Source: Aurantiochytrium sp. KH105
Taxonomy: Eukaryota; Sar; Bigyra; Thraustochytrida; Thraustochytriidae
Direction of reading: 5' to 3'
NCBI GenBank assembly: GCA_003116975.1
Contig: BGKB01000263.1
Coordinates: forward strand, 1-52,433
Length of the DNA: 52,433 nucleotides
Shown here one piece after another: positions 51,775 through 52,433 of the stretch; the first letter of the stretch is position 1; every line of letters begins with the position of its first letter. A program made the translations under genes and the position numbers. The notes below the pieces were generated by a model. The model was not told the origin of the DNA. It did not search any database and saw only the letters and a list, made by a program, of their open reading frames with translations.

Positions 51775-52222
51775 TTTTTTAACATTTTGAGGACTAAACA
51801 TCCCCCAAAACTTATGTTGTTGTTTTTGTTGTTGTTGTTTTTATTGCTGTTGTTGGTGGTGGTAGTGATTTGGGTGACACGTCAATGATCATACTGTGAA
51901 GTTCTCTTTTCGTGGGCCCAAACTGAAATGTATCCTTACTGTGGTGTAGCGCCACACCCCCGATTCCACAGGACACCAGAAAAATGATCAATCTCACCCC
52001 GTTCGTGACAAACCTCGGCGCCCCCCCATTCAGCGTCGAACCCAATAAAATGCCAGGAGGCATACACGATTCCGGACTCTTCTTTTGCAGACTGAAGTAA
52101 GCTGTGTGGAAAAAAAAAAAAAACATTTTCGAACCTCATCCGTCGACAACACCAAAACACAAAAAACACAAAGTTACAAATTGACGACAATAAACAACAA
52201 CAGAAAAAGAAACTGAAAAGCC
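51775..52222. other. Intergenic between convergent membrane-protein paralogues
   Basis: T-rich GTT repeats lie at 51824-51870 just after paralogue 2, and a 13-A run lies near 52111. The A-rich stretch at 52150-52210 is the 3' flank of paralogue 3. No gene is seen. Confidence 0.55.
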
Positions 52223-52433
52223 TCAAGAGCTCGAGTACTCGATTGTCGACGAGATATACCACAAAGCATAAATCCAAGGGGCATTCATGAAAATGGCCAT
52301 GAACAAAAAGAACCAGCCCCAACGCTCCCATGACTTGATCGCTTTCTTGACTGCCAATCGGATCGCCTCCTGCATCGTGTCTCCTTTCTCGGTGACACGC
52401 TCAGGGTAGATAATCTCACCGCGATCCGTGACG
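52223..52433 (-). CDS. Membrane glycoprotein paralogue 3, C-terminal part only (cut by the window end)
   Basis: The minus strand from the window end reads VTDRGEIIYPERVTEKGDTM, continues through QEAIRLAVKKAIKSWERWGW, a last hydrophobic span (FFLFMAIFMNAPWIYALWYI), and ends SSTIEYSSS with a TGA at 52223-52225. About 50 of 69 positions are identical by eye to the C-terminus of paralogue 1, far more than to paralogue 2. Paralogues 1 and 3 are therefore the recent duplicates, and both are on the minus strand. The gene continues beyond the window, so its length and N-terminus are unknown. It has no start within the window and is easily missed by ORF calling. Confidence 0.9.
   Translation of the reverse strand, partial: VTDRGEIIYPERVTEKGDTMQEAIRLAVKKAIKSWERWGWFFLFMAIFMNAPWIYALWYISSTIEYSSS

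Noticed and set aside
1..52433. CRISPR arrays, bacterial operons, riboswitches
   Set aside because: The window is eukaryotic; no regularly spaced repeat-spacer array, Shine-Dalgarno-organised genes or known riboswitch sequence was seen.

Overview
The window looks like nuclear DNA of a unicellular, GC-rich, compact eukaryote. The evidence is: cytosolic ribosomal protein eL27, a nucleolin-type protein, mitochondrial targeting presequences, one clear spliceosomal intron, RS-domain and bromodomain proteins, and an enkurin-family ciliary protein. Strong GC-ending codon bias (which leaves long ghost antisense ORFs), few introns, short GC-rich intergenic spaces packed with simple repeats and a flagellar gene set together suggest a thraustochytrid/labyrinthulomycete (Aurantiochytrium/Hondaea-like). 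That assignment is inference; no rRNA or other marker is present. Starts were set at the first sensible ATG, because several long reading frames run upstream into non-ATG sequence.

Left third (1-15 kb): a putatively acylated MGC-protein with a C-terminal Cys/His motif (+), a Dpy-30-motif-like protein (-), a CID plus RS-domain RNA-processing protein (+), and a RING-like/UBA protein with a long Ser/Asp/Glu repeat (-). Then comes an accessory island at about 10.2-14.6 kb. It holds a Ty1/copia-like gag remnant with a partial tandem duplication, a roughly 1.5 kb imperfect inverted repeat beside it, and a small frame-broken gene carrying a duplicated 35-residue motif.

Middle (15-34 kb): a mitochondrial Twinkle-type TOPRIM-helicase (+), the pyruvate dehydrogenase E1 beta subunit with one 164-bp intron (+), a large chromatin-type protein with a degenerate bromodomain (-), a basic coiled-coil protein (+), eL27 with an extra internal segment (-), an ENKD1-like enkurin-domain protein with a candidate 5' intron (-), and a two-RRM nucleolin/NSR1-like protein (+).

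Right third (36-52 kb): a mitochondrial short-chain (propionyl-type) acyl-CoA synthetase (+) converges on the alpha subunit of the mitochondrial trifunctional beta-oxidation protein (-). With E1 beta these give a mitochondrial acyl-CoA/acetyl-CoA theme. An unrecognised Ser-rich protein follows (-). The window ends in a cluster of three related large membrane proteins: two of about 1,000 residues transcribed divergently, and a third cut by the window edge. They share five predicted membrane spans and two glycosylation-rich ectodomains, and I recognise no named family. This cluster is the best candidate for something undescribed.
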